Below, one piece after another: positions 35,460 to 43,722 of a stretch of DNA of 64,000 nucleotides; position 1 is the first letter of the stretch, and each line of letters begins with the position of its first letter. The notes beneath the pieces are model-generated. The model did not search any database, had not been told where the DNA came from, and saw nothing but the letters and a program-made list of their open reading frames with translations. The position numbers and the translations under genes were made by a program. This stretch comes from Streptomyces sp. TLI_146 (GTDB lineage Bacteria; Actinomycetota; Actinomycetes; Streptomycetales; Streptomycetaceae): NCBI RefSeq assembly GCF_002846415.1, contig NZ_PJMX01000001.1, positions 7,068,001 to 7,132,000 on the forward strand. Direction: 5' to 3'.

Positions 35460-35927
35460 ATGACGACGTCGCACAAGAACTCCCGGCCCTGCTCGATCGC
35501 CGACGCGCTGGCGGTCGTGGGGGAGAAGTACGCGCTGCTCGTCCTGCGCGAGGTCTTCTTCGGTGTGCACCGCTTCGACGCGATCGCCCGCAACGTGGGC
35601 GCCCCCCGCGACATCCTCACCGCCCGGCTGCGCCGGCTCGTCGACGCGGGCGTCCTGGAGAAGGTGCTCTACAACGAGCGCCCGCCGCGGTACGAGTACC
35701 GGGCCACCGAGGCGGGTCAGGAGCTGCGCCCGGTGCTGCTGATGCTGATGCGCTGGGGCGACCGCCACCTGGCGGATGTGCCGCCCACGGTGTGGCGGCA
35801 CTCGTGCGGGGCGGATCTGGACCCGGCGATCATGTGCCGGTCCTGCGGGGAGGAGGTCCATCGGCGGGATGTGGACCCGCGGTTCCAGGTGCCGGGGTGG
35901 ACGGCGGAGGGGGCGGAGTTCCCGTAG
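35460..35927 (+). CDS. HxlR-family winged-helix regulator
   Basis: A 155-residue regulator. The HxlR domain opens NSRPCSIADALAVVGEKYALLVLREV, with the family Cys at 11 that often senses oxidants or electrophiles. The wing includes LRRLVDAGVLEKVLYNERPPRYEYRATEAG. A C-terminal extension (about 115-155) has CGADLDPAIMCRSCGEEVHRRDVDPR, a CxxC plus Cys/His set resembling a small zinc ribbon. TACCGT lies 6 nt before the ATG. It probably represses the divergent thiolase gene. Confidence 0.88.
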   Translation: MTTSHKNSRPCSIADALAVVGEKYALLVLREVFFGVHRFDAIARNVGAPRDILTARLRRLVDAGVLEKVLYNERPPRYEYRATEAGQELRPVLLMLMRWGDRHLADVPPTVWRHSCGADLDPAIMCRSCGEEVHRRDVDPRFQVPGWTAEGAEFP

Positions 35928-35997
35928 GGGGGCGGGGTGGGGTGCGCACGGCCCCCTCGCGGGCCGACTTCCGTAGTGGGGTGCGCACAGCACTTTC

Positions 35998-36045
35998 AGG
36001 GGCGCGGGGAACTGCGCGACCAGCCACGCACGGTCCGCAGACGAA
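35998..36045 (+). repeat. Dispersed repeat, left copy flanking the XRE gene
   Basis: A 48-bp plus-strand copy beginning AGGGGCGCGGGGAACTGCGC and ending GCAGACGAA. Its partner at 36346-36393 is inverted and differs at only three of 48 positions. Both share the variant GGTCCGCAG where most other copies in this window have GGCCCGCAG, so these two appear to be related to each other more than to the rest. Confidence 0.8.
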
Positions 36046-36063
36046 TCGCCACCGGCGAAGTGC

Positions 36064-36315
36064 TTACGCCGCCAGCGGCGTGCAGTGTCCCGCGACCTCG
36101 TCCAGCGAGAGGCCGAGCACGGAGGCGAGCGCGGCCACGGTGAAGAACGCCGGGGTCGGCGCGCGGCCGGTCTCGATCTTCCGCAGGGTCTCGGCGGAGA
36201 GACCGGCGGCCGCGGCGACCTCGCTCATGCTGCGCCCGTCGCGCGCGGCCCGCAGCAACCGGCCGAGCCGTTCGCCGCGCTCGCGCTCTTCGGGGGTGAG
36301 GGGGGTGCGGACCAT
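36064..36315 (-). CDS. XRE-family helix-turn-helix regulator
   Basis: An 83-residue protein made almost entirely of one Cro/CI-type DNA-binding domain: RLGRLLRAARDGRSMSEVAA, then AGLSAETLRKIETGRAPTPA, then FFTVAALASVLGLSLDEVAG. No effector domain. TAGACT lies 7 nt before the ATG (36323-36328 on the plus strand), so it should be leaderless. It is enclosed by inverted copies of the dispersed repeat (35998-36045 and 36346-36393). Target unknown. Confidence 0.85.
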   Translation of the reverse strand: MVRTPLTPEERERGERLGRLLRAARDGRSMSEVAAAAGLSAETLRKIETGRAPTPAFFTVAALASVLGLSLDEVAGHCTPLAA

Positions 36316-36345
36316 GAGGGCGAGTCTAGTCCCGTACCCCCTTCG

Positions 36346-36393
36346 TTCGTCTGCGGACCGTGGCTGGCTGGGCGCGCAGTTCCCCGCGCCCCT
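36346..36393 (-). repeat. Dispersed repeat, right copy flanking the XRE gene
   Basis: Minus-strand copy of the same 48-bp element, 45 of 48 positions identical to the inverted copy at 35998-36045. It abuts the tandem 33-bp repeats starting at 36396. Confidence 0.8.
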
Positions 36394-36395
36394 AA

Positions 36396-36597
36396 GGGGG
36401 CCGTGCCGGATCCGGGAGGCTCAGCGGAGGGGGCCGTGCTTGAGCCGGGGGGTTCGGTGGAGGGGGCCGTGCTTGAGCCGGGGGGCTCGGCTGAGGGGGA
36501 CGTGACCCGGAACCGGGGGGCTCGGCTCAGGGGTGGACGTGTCCGAGCCGGGGGGGTCGGCTGAAGGGGACGTGTCTGAGCCGGGCGGCCCGGTCGG
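36396..36597 (+). repeat. Six tandem units of 33-35 bp
   Basis: Units run 36396-36428, 36429-36461, 36462-36494 (33 bp each), 36495-36529, 36530-36564 (35 bp each) and 36565-36597 (33 bp). The unit pattern is GGGGGCCGTGCTTGAGCCGG followed by GGGGTTCGGTGGA-like sequence; units 2 and 3 are nearly identical. No credible ORF with a ribosome site covers it. It lies between the XRE gene and the alginate-lyase gene. With the repeat copy next to it, it fills the 320-bp gap. Confidence 0.8.
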
Positions 36598-36635
36598 CCC
36601 AATAGATTCTGCGGGCGGGGCCGACCGGCGCCACC

Positions 36636-37868
36636 GTGGAAAACGTGTTCAAGCCGCCCACCCAGGCCTGGCCCCGCCGCGCCGCCGCCCTCGCGCTCGC
36701 CGCCGCCCTCACCGCCTGCGCCCCCGCTTCCCGCGTCTCCGCGACCGTTGACCAGGGCGCCGTCACCGCCTTCCGTCACCCGGGCGTGGTGATCGGCAAG
36801 AGTCAGCTGGACGCCGTACGAAAGCGGGTGCGGGACGGCCGGGAGCCGTGGCGCTCGGCGTACGAGAAGATGCGGACCAGCCGGTACGGCTCGCTCGCGT
36901 ACACCGCGCACCCCGCCGAGGTCGTGCCCTGTCCGCCGAACGCCGGGCCGCCCTCGTGTCTGGCCGAGCGCGAGGACGCGATCGCCGCGTACACCCAGGC
37001 GCTCCTCTGGTCCGTCGGCGGCGACGAGGCGCACGCCCGCAAGGCCGTCGAGATCATGGACGGCTGGTCGAAGGTGATGAAGGAGCACACCGAGGGCAAC
37101 GCGGGCCTGCAGACCGCCTGGGCGGGCTCCTCCTGGGCGCGCGCCGCCGACATCGTGCACGCGGGCTACCCGAAGTGGGGCGCCGCCGACGTCCAGCGCT
37201 TCAAGTGGATGCTGCGCAAGGCCTATCTGCCCGCCTTGACCGCCAAGGTCCCCGACTACAACGGCAACTGGGAACTGGCGATGACCGACGCGGCCATCGG
37301 GATCGCGGTGTTCGTGGAGGACCGCGAGCTGTTCACCGAGTCCCTGGCCCGCTACCGGGCGCGGGTCCCCGCGTACTTCTACCTGGGCTCCGACGGGAAG
37401 CTGCCCAAACCGCCGCCCGGCGGCACCATGAACACCCCGGAGAAGCTGGCCACGTACTGGTTCGGCCAGCGCACGTACGCCGACGGGCTCGGCCAGGAGA
37501 CCTGCCGCAACTTCATGCACATCGGCTATTCGCTGGCCGCCTCCGGGCACATCGCGGAGACCGCGTGGCAGCAGGGCGTCGACCTGTACGGGCCGACGGC
37601 CGAGCGGCTGCGCGCCGCCCTGGAGTTCCACGCCCGCTACCAGCTGGGCGAGGCGGCCCCGCCGTGGCTGTGCGGCGGCAAGGTGGAGCGCACGATGGGC
37701 CCGGACGTGGAGGTCGCCCTCAACCATCTGCGCAACCGGATGCACCTGAAGCTCCCCGAGACCGAGAAGCTCGCCGAGCGCATGCGCCCGGCGGGGACCG
37801 ACGACCTGTTCGTGGCCTGGGAGACGCTGACGCACGCGGACAACCCCGGGCGGGGATCGGCGGTGTGA
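36636..37868 (+). CDS. Secreted alginate-lyase-family lipoprotein
   Basis: A 410-residue probable lipoprotein. The N-terminus WPRRAAALALAAALTAC gives a lipobox (LTAC) at about residue 28. The body is an alpha-toroid polysaccharide lyase of the Alginate_lyase type: HPGVVIGKSQLDAVRKRV, WSVGGDEAHARKAVEIMDGW, then YNGNWELAMTDAAIGIAVFV and CRNFMHIGYSLAASGHIAETAW. Such enzymes cleave uronate polymers by beta-elimination; the substrate is not certain. GTG 36636 has no clear ribosome site; GTG 36645 is an in-frame alternative. Confidence 0.82.
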   Translation: MENVFKPPTQAWPRRAAALALAAALTACAPASRVSATVDQGAVTAFRHPGVVIGKSQLDAVRKRVRDGREPWRSAYEKMRTSRYGSLAYTAHPAEVVPCPPNAGPPSCLAEREDAIAAYTQALLWSVGGDEAHARKAVEIMDGWSKVMKEHTEGNAGLQTAWAGSSWARAADIVHAGYPKWGAADVQRFKWMLRKAYLPALTAKVPDYNGNWELAMTDAAIGIAVFVEDRELFTESLARYRARVPAYFYLGSDGKLPKPPPGGTMNTPEKLATYWFGQRTYADGLGQETCRNFMHIGYSLAASGHIAETAWQQGVDLYGPTAERLRAALEFHARYQLGEAAPPWLCGGKVERTMGPDVEVALNHLRNRMHLKLPETEKLAERMRPAGTDDLFVAWETLTHADNPGRGSAV

Positions 37869-38051
37869 CGGGCGCGGGGCGCGCGGGGGCGCCGCGCGGG
37901 GGCGCGCGGCCCCGTCCATCACCACGCCGTTAGGCGCGCGGCCACACGCCGGTATCGCGGCGAAGACCTCGGCGTAACACGGGCGCAATACGGGGGGTAT
38001 CGAATGCCCACGGACCGTGGGGGTTCAGTCGAGCGGTTGGGGGATCGCGCC

Positions 38052-39443
38052 ATGACGGTGAATCAACTCCCGGTGGACATCGGGGTGTTCGTGCGGTACA
38101 TGGGCCGGATGACGGCCCTGCTCGATCGGTACGGCGGCTGGTACGGGGTCTTCTCGCAGCGCGACCCCGACGGAATGGCGGCCTGTCTCGACGGCAGCGA
38201 GATCCCGCCCTGGGACGTGGTCGAGTCGCTGCTCCAGGACCTCGCGCCGACGCACGGCCCGGAGGCGGTGGCCCGCGAGACGGTGCGGGCCCGGGCGCTG
38301 CACACCGCGGCCGCCGCCGCGTACGACGCCCGCCCGGGCGGCCGCGAGGCGCTGCGCGCACGGCTCGCCCTGATGCTCCGCGAGCAGGCGTACGCGGCCG
38401 ACCGGCTGCCCGCCGCAGCCCCGGACGAACTCGCCTGGATCCAGGACGACCTGGCCCGGGCGACCGCGCGCTGCGCCGAACTGCGCGCCCGTATCGCCGC
38501 GTTGGGGCCGGAGGTCCCGAAGGGCTGGTTCAGCGAGCGGGCGGTGGCGCGGCCCGGCGGTTCGGCCGAGGGGGAGGGCGGCCCGGGCGGGTGGGGCGGC
38601 CCCGCCGGTCCCGGCCGACCGGGCGCCTCCGGCGAACCCGGGCCGCCCGGAGGTGCGGGTGCACCGGCCGCCGATCCGGCGCCCCGCGTCCCCGCGCCCC
38701 GCCCCGCCGCGCGCCGTATCTCGCGCGGGGCCCGGTTCGCCGGGATCGAGGCCGACGCGGCCGAGGCGGAGGACTCCGGGCCCTTACTGCCGCCGGTCGC
38801 CGCCGCCGCGCCCACCGGGGCCCGGTTCGGCGGCGGTTGGCACACCCGCAGGCAGCCCGAGCACGCCCGGGGAAAGAGCGAGCAGCGGCAGGAGCGGGCG
38901 GACGACCGCGACCAGCGCCGGAGCGTGCGCGAGGCCGTCGTCCGGCTGGTGCGGCTGCGTGCCCGGGGCCGCACCGGCGAGGCGCACGCCGTGCTGTGCG
39001 AGGCGGCCGCCGGGCCCGCCGCCCTGCTGCCGCTGTTCGCGGGCGAACTGCACCGCGCGGGCCTGGGCGCCGACTGGGCCACCCTGCTGTGGGAGGCGGC
39101 CTCGCTGCCGCCCGACCGGCTGGCCGCCGCGGCCGACGCGCTCGCCGCCGCCGGCCAGGGCGCCGACTGCCACCGGCTGCTGCGCCAGGGCGTGAGCCGG
39201 CCCGCCGAGCAGATCGCGGACGCGGTGCTCGCGCTGGGTGACGCCGGGCGCGAGCGCGAGGCGGACGCGCTGCTGAGCGCCTTCGTCCGGGTCCGCACGC
39301 CGGAGGACGCGGCGCAGCTGGCCGCGCACGCCCCGGCGCGGCTGGGGCCGCAGCTGCTCGCCGCCGCCGGAGCGGTCTCCGAGGGGCGACGACGGGACGT
39401 CCTCCACGCCTTCCGGGTGGCCAGAATTGCAACAGAACGTTGA
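38052..39443 (+). CDS. Hypothetical protein with HTH-like N-terminus and helical repeats
   Basis: Unrecognised protein of 463 residues. The first 75 residues (MTVNQLPVDIGVFVRYM to LEDLAP-like) contain MAACLDGSEIPPWDVVESLLQDLA, which resembles the degenerate XRE-type helix-turn-helix often fused at the N-terminus of Streptomyces regulatory proteins. A Gly/Pro-rich low-complexity linker spans about 160-225, then a basic helix. The last 170 residues are alanine-rich helical repeats (LLPLFAGELHRAGLGADWATLLWEAASL, LLRQGVSRPAEQIADAVLALGDAG). It may be a scaffold or regulator. ATG 38052 follows GGGGGA; ATG 38004 is a possible upstream start. Confidence 0.7.
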   Translation: MTVNQLPVDIGVFVRYMGRMTALLDRYGGWYGVFSQRDPDGMAACLDGSEIPPWDVVESLLQDLAPTHGPEAVARETVRARALHTAAAAAYDARPGGREALRARLALMLREQAYAADRLPAAAPDELAWIQDDLARATARCAELRARIAALGPEVPKGWFSERAVARPGGSAEGEGGPGGWGGPAGPGRPGASGEPGPPGGAGAPAADPAPRVPAPRPAARRISRGARFAGIEADAAEAEDSGPLLPPVAAAAPTGARFGGGWHTRRQPEHARGKSEQRQERADDRDQRRSVREAVVRLVRLRARGRTGEAHAVLCEAAAGPAALLPLFAGELHRAGLGADWATLLWEAASLPPDRLAAAADALAAAGQGADCHRLLRQGVSRPAEQIADAVLALGDAGREREADALLSAFVRVRTPEDAAQLAAHAPARLGPQLLAAAGAVSEGRRRDVLHAFRVARIATER

Positions 39444-39489
39444 AGACTTCGGATTGAGGTGAGGGCGCGGCTGGGCAGGGTCCGTACCG

Positions 39490-40011
39490 ATGGACATGGA
39501 CTCCCGCACAGCCCCGCCGCGCATACCCTGCCCGCGTACGCCCGCCGCCGCCGCGTTCTTCGACGTCGAGGGCACGCTCCTGGCCGTGCCCGGGCTGCCC
39601 GAGCCGTGCCGCGACGAGCCCGGGCCGCCGCTCGGCCGCCTCTGGCACGCGCCGGTCCTCGCGGCGCTGCACGACCACGCCGCCCGGGGGCATCTGGTGG
39701 TCCTGGTGACGCCGTCGTCCGCCGCCGCCGTCGCGCCCCTCGCGCGCGAACTGGGCGCCGACGCCGTGCTCTGCGCCCGGCCGAGGTCCCCGATGCGCGG
39801 CCAGGGCAAGGGGTACGCGGCCCGCGCCCTGCTGCGCGAGCACGCCCTGCTCGCCGCCGACTGCTACGCGTACGCGGACGAGGCGGCCGACCTCCCGCTG
39901 CTCGCCGAGGTGGGCCACTCGGTGGTCGTGGGGGAGGACCCGGTGCTGCTGAGGCACGCCCGGCGGGGCAACTGGGCCCGGCTGCCCGGCCCCGTACCGA
40001 GGGAAATGTGA
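39490..40011 (+). CDS. HAD-like protein with altered motif I
   Basis: A short 173-residue HAD-superfamily protein resembling the SerB (HAD-IB) core without its cap. Motif I is FFDVEGTLL, where the usual second Asp (D-x-D-G-T) is Glu. Motif II is probably LVVLVTPSS, motif III the Lys of MRGQGKG and motif IV YADEAADLPLL. The Asp-to-Glu change removes the normal general acid, so phosphatase activity is doubtful. It lies between the hypothetical above and the pyrimidine operon; operon membership is not evident. Confidence 0.72.
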   Translation: MDMDSRTAPPRIPCPRTPAAAAFFDVEGTLLAVPGLPEPCRDEPGPPLGRLWHAPVLAALHDHAARGHLVVLVTPSSAAAVAPLARELGADAVLCARPRSPMRGQGKGYAARALLREHALLAADCYAYADEAADLPLLAEVGHSVVVGEDPVLLRHARRGNWARLPGPVPREM

Positions 40012-40071
40012 TCGACTTCGTGGCGTAATGGAGATGGTCTTGCCACGGTGCGTGACGGGCTTTACCGTCTC

Positions 40072-40096
40072 TCCACACGCAATCTACGCGTGTGGA
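40072..40096 (+). promoter_or_regulatory. Inverted repeat before the pyrimidine operon
   Basis: Perfect 9-bp arms TCCACACGC (40072-40080) and GCGTGTGGA (40088-40096) with a 7-bp centre, ending 33 bp before the first start codon. It looks like an operator for a dimeric regulator, which is not encoded in the operon. Confidence 0.5.
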
Positions 40097-40129
40097 TGCC
40101 TGGCTGACGGCCCGTCTAAGGAGCAGCTC

Positions 40130-40972
40130 ATGGCCACTGTTGTCCGCGCCGCACTGGTCCAGGCCAGTTGGACCGGCGATACCGAATCCATGATCGCCAA
40201 ACATGAGGAACACACCCGTGAGGCGGCCCGGCAGGGTGCGAAGATCATTGGATTCCAGGAGGTCTTCAACGCCCCGTACTTCTGCCAGGTGCAGGAGCCC
40301 GAGCACTACCGGTGGGCGGAGCCGGTGCCGGACGGGCCGACCGTGCGGCGGATGCAGGAGCTCGCCCGCGAGACCGGGATGGTGATCGTCGTCCCGGTCT
40401 TCGAGATCGAGGGCTCCGGTTTCTACTACAACACCGCCGCCGTGATCGACGCCGACGGCAGCTACCTGGGCAAGTACCGCAAGCACCACATCCCCCAGGT
40501 GAAGGGGTTCTGGGAGAAGTACTACTTCAAACCGGGCAACCTGGGATGGCCGGTCTTCGACACCGCCGTGGGCCGGGTCGGCGTCTATATCTGCTACGAC
40601 CGCCACTTCCCCGAAGGCTGGCGGCAGTTGGGGCTCAACGGCGCCCAGCTCGTCTACAATCCGTCGGCCACCTCGCGTGGACTTTCGGCCTATCTGTGGC
40701 AGCTGGAACAGCCCGCTTCGGCGGTGGCCAACGAGTACTTCGTGGCCGCCATCAACCGGGTCGGCCGCGAGGAGTACGGCGACAACGACTTCTACGGCAC
40801 CAGCTACTTCGTGGACCCGCGCGGCCAGTTCGTCGGCGAGCCCGCCAGCGACAAGGAGGAGGAACTCCTCGTCCGGGACCTCGACTTCGGGCTCATCGAC
40901 GAGGTGCGCCAGCAGTGGGCGTTCTACCGCGACCGGCGGCCCGACGCCTACGAAGGGCTGGTGAAGCCGTGA
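40130..40972 (+). CDS. Nitrilase-superfamily N-carbamoyl-beta-alanine amidohydrolase (beta-ureidopropionase type)
   Basis: A 280-residue carbon-nitrogen hydrolase. The catalytic triad is Glu44 (FQEVF), Lys118 (YRKHHIP) and Cys155 (YICYDRHFPE). It closely resembles N-carbamoylputrescine / beta-ureidopropionase enzymes. Given the dihydropyrimidinase and aminotransferase beside it, it should release NH3 and CO2 from N-carbamoyl-beta-alanine or the 2-methyl analogue. First gene of the operon; ATG follows AAGGAG. The stop overlaps the next start in GTGA. Confidence 0.88.
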   Translation: MATVVRAALVQASWTGDTESMIAKHEEHTREAARQGAKIIGFQEVFNAPYFCQVQEPEHYRWAEPVPDGPTVRRMQELARETGMVIVVPVFEIEGSGFYYNTAAVIDADGSYLGKYRKHHIPQVKGFWEKYYFKPGNLGWPVFDTAVGRVGVYICYDRHFPEGWRQLGLNGAQLVYNPSATSRGLSAYLWQLEQPASAVANEYFVAAINRVGREEYGDNDFYGTSYFVDPRGQFVGEPASDKEEELLVRDLDFGLIDEVRQQWAFYRDRRPDAYEGLVKP

Positions 40973-42249
40973 CCGCCCTCTTCGACCGCCACCGCGCGGT
41001 CCTGCCCGAGTGGCTGGCGCTCTACTACCGGCACCCCATCGAGATCACCCACGGCGAGGGCCGCCACGTCTGGGACGCCGAGGGCAACCGCTACCTCGAC
41101 TTCTTCGGCGGCATCCTCACCACGATGACCGCCCACGCCCTGCCCGAGGTCACCAAGGCCGTCTCCGAGCAGGCCGGCCGGATCATCCACTCCTCGACGC
41201 TCTACCTCAACCGCCCGATGGTGGAGCTCGCCGAGCGCATCGCCCACCTCTCCGGCATCCCGGACGCCCGGGTCTTCTTCACCACCTCCGGCACCGAGGC
41301 CAACGACACGGCGCTGCTGCTCGCCACCGCCTACCGCGGCTCCAACCAGATCCTGGCGATGCGCAACAGCTACCACGGCCGCTCGTTCAGCGCGGTCGGC
41401 ATCACCGGCAACCACGCCTGGTCGCCGACGAGCCTGTCGCCGCTGCAGACGCTGTACGTGCACGGGGGCGTCCGCTCCCGGGGCCCCTACGCCGAGTTGA
41501 GTGACCGTCAGTTCATCAACGCGTGTGTGGCGGACCTGGAGGACCTGCTCGGGCACACCCGCGAGGTCGCCGCGCTCATCGCCGAACCCATCCAGGGCGT
41601 CGGCGGCTTCACCTCGCCCCCCGACGGGCTCTACGCCGCCTTCCGCGAAGTCCTGGACCGGCACGGCATCCTGTGGATCAGCGACGAGGTGCAGACCGGC
41701 TGGGGGCGCACCGGCGAGCACTTCTGGGGCTGGCAGGCGCACGCCGAGAACGGCCCGCCGGACATCCTCACCTTCGCCAAGGGCATCGGCAACGGCATGT
41801 CCATCGGCGGTGTGGTGGCGAGCGCCCGCGTCATGAACTGCCTTGACTCCAACTCCATTTCGACCTTCGGCGGCTCCCCGGTCACCATGGCCGCCGGCCT
41901 CGCCAACCTCTCGTACCTCGTCGAACACGACCTCCAGGGCAACGCGCGCCGCGTCGGCGGCCTGCTCATCGAGCGGCTGCGGGCCGTCGCGGCCCAGCTC
42001 CCGCTCGTACGCGAGGTGCGCGGCCGGGGCCTGATGGCGGGAATCGAACTGGTCCAGCCGGGCACCGACGAGGCCCATCCGGAGGCGGCGGCCGCCGTGC
42101 TCGAAGCGGCGCGCGAGGGCGGTCTGCTCATCGGCAAGGGCGGCGGCCACAACACCAGCGTGCTGCGGATCGCCCCACCGCTGTCCCTGACGGTCGCGGA
42201 GGCGGAGGAGGGCGCGGCGATCCTGGAACGGGCCCTGCGGAGCGTCTAG
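40969..42249 (+). CDS. Class III PLP aminotransferase (beta-alanine / 3-aminoisobutyrate type)
   Basis: A 426-residue aminotransferase. The PLP lysine is Lys271 in LTFAKGIGNG; the PLP Asp is in LWISDEVQTGWGRTG, and the N-terminal GGILTTMTAHALPEV is typical of AGXT2-like enzymes. In context it would remove the amino group of beta-alanine or 3-aminoisobutyrate, giving malonate semialdehyde. GTG 40969 overlaps the amidohydrolase stop. Confidence 0.9.
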   Translation: MTALFDRHRAVLPEWLALYYRHPIEITHGEGRHVWDAEGNRYLDFFGGILTTMTAHALPEVTKAVSEQAGRIIHSSTLYLNRPMVELAERIAHLSGIPDARVFFTTSGTEANDTALLLATAYRGSNQILAMRNSYHGRSFSAVGITGNHAWSPTSLSPLQTLYVHGGVRSRGPYAELSDRQFINACVADLEDLLGHTREVAALIAEPIQGVGGFTSPPDGLYAAFREVLDRHGILWISDEVQTGWGRTGEHFWGWQAHAENGPPDILTFAKGIGNGMSIGGVVASARVMNCLDSNSISTFGGSPVTMAAGLANLSYLVEHDLQGNARRVGGLLIERLRAVAAQLPLVREVRGRGLMAGIELVQPGTDEAHPEAAAAVLEAAREGGLLIGKGGGHNTSVLRIAPPLSLTVAEAEEGAAILERALRSV

Positions 42250-42299
42250 TCCGGCCTGAACGTGTACGACCTGTACGTGTACGAAAGGGAGCACCACCC

Positions 42300-43706
42300 A
42301 TGAGTACCCGCACCCTGATCACCGGCGGTCTGGTGATCACCGCCGCCGACGAGATCCACGCCGACGTACTGATCGAGGACGGCCGCATCGCGGCGCTCGC
42401 CGCGCACGGGTCGAGCGCGGCGCAGGGCTGGAGCGCCGAGCGGACGATCGACGCGTCCGACAAGTACGTCATCCCGGGCGGCGTCGACGCCCACACCCAT
42501 ATGGAGCTCCCCTTCGGCGGGACCTTCGCCTCCGACACCTTCGAGACCGGGACCCGGGCCGCCGCCTGGGGCGGCACCACCACCATCGTGGACTTCGCCG
42601 TGCAGTCGCCGGGCCACGCGCTGCGCGAGGGCCTGGACGCCTGGTACGCCAAGGCGGACGGCAAGTGCGCGATCGACTACGCGTTCCACATGATCCTCTC
42701 CGATGTGAACGAGCACACGCTCAAGGAGATGGACCTGCTGGTGGAGGAGGGCATCACCTCCTTCAAGCTGTTCATGGCCTACCCCGGCGTCTTCTACAGC
42801 GACGACGGCCAGATCCTGCGCGCGATGCAGCGCTCGGCCTCCAACGGCGGGCTGATCATGATGCACGCCGAGAACGGCATCGCGATCGACGTCCTCGTCG
42901 AGCAGGCGCTCGCCGCCGGGCGCACCGACCCCCGCTACCACGGCGAGGTGCGCCGCGCGCTGCTCGAAGCCGAGGCCACCCACCGGGCGATCCAGCTGGC
43001 CCGGGTCGCCGGGGCGCCGCTCTACGTCGTCCATGTGTCGGCCGAGGAGGCGGTCGCCGAACTGGCCGCCGCCCGGGACATGGGCCTTCCGGTCTTCGGC
43101 GAGACCTGCCCGCAGTACCTCTTCCTCTCCACCGACAACCTGGCCGAGCCGGACTTCGAGGGCGCCAAGTACGTCTGCTCGACGCCGCTGCGGCCCAAGG
43201 AGCACCAGGCCGCGCTCTGGCGGGGGCTGCGCACCAACGACCTCCAGGTGGTCTCCACCGACCACTGCCCGTTCTGCTTCGTCGGGCAGAAGGAGCTCGG
43301 CCGCGGCGACTTCTCCAAGATCCCCAACGGGCTGCCGGGCGTGGAGAACCGGATGGACCTGCTCCACCAGGCGGTGCTCGACGGCCACCTCACCCGGCGC
43401 CGCTGGATCGAGATCGCCTGCGCGAGCCCCGCCCGGATGTTCGGGCTCTACCCGAAGAAGGGCACCATCGCCCCGGGCGCCGACGCCGACGTCGTCATCT
43501 ACGACCCGCACGCCGAGCAGACCATCTCCGCCGAGACCCACCACATGAACGTGGACTACTCGGCGTACGAGGGCAGGCGGATCACCGGCCGCGTCGAGAC
43601 GGTCCTCTCGCGCGGCGAACTCGTGCTGCACGAACGGCAGTTCACCGGACGCGCCGGACACGGCGTCTACACCCCGCGGGCCACCTCCCAGTACCTCGGC
43701 CAGTAA
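42300..43706 (+). CDS. hydA: Dihydropyrimidinase (D-hydantoinase)
   Basis: A 468-residue amidohydrolase. Zinc ligands His65 and His67 (DAHTHMEL), carboxylated Lys156 (SFKLFMAY), further His in HAENG and HVSAEEAV, and Asp in STDHCPF. It opens dihydrouracil, dihydrothymine or 5-substituted hydantoins to N-carbamoyl amino acids, the step before the amidohydrolase above. ATG 42300 follows AAAGGGAG. Confidence 0.94.
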   Translation: MSTRTLITGGLVITAADEIHADVLIEDGRIAALAAHGSSAAQGWSAERTIDASDKYVIPGGVDAHTHMELPFGGTFASDTFETGTRAAAWGGTTTIVDFAVQSPGHALREGLDAWYAKADGKCAIDYAFHMILSDVNEHTLKEMDLLVEEGITSFKLFMAYPGVFYSDDGQILRAMQRSASNGGLIMMHAENGIAIDVLVEQALAAGRTDPRYHGEVRRALLEAEATHRAIQLARVAGAPLYVVHVSAEEAVAELAAARDMGLPVFGETCPQYLFLSTDNLAEPDFEGAKYVCSTPLRPKEHQAALWRGLRTNDLQVVSTDHCPFCFVGQKELGRGDFSKIPNGLPGVENRMDLLHQAVLDGHLTRRRWIEIACASPARMFGLYPKKGTIAPGADADVVIYDPHAEQTISAETHHMNVDYSAYEGRRITGRVETVLSRGELVLHERQFTGRAGHGVYTPRATSQYLGQ

Positions 43707-43722
43707 CCAGGAGCAGCACCAC

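Noticed and set aside
36085..36564. Repetitive ORF encoding an EPGGS-type peptide over the 33-bp tandem repeats
   Set aside because: No ribosome site or leaderless signal precedes it. It is antisense to the XRE gene, and the 35-bp units break the reading pattern.
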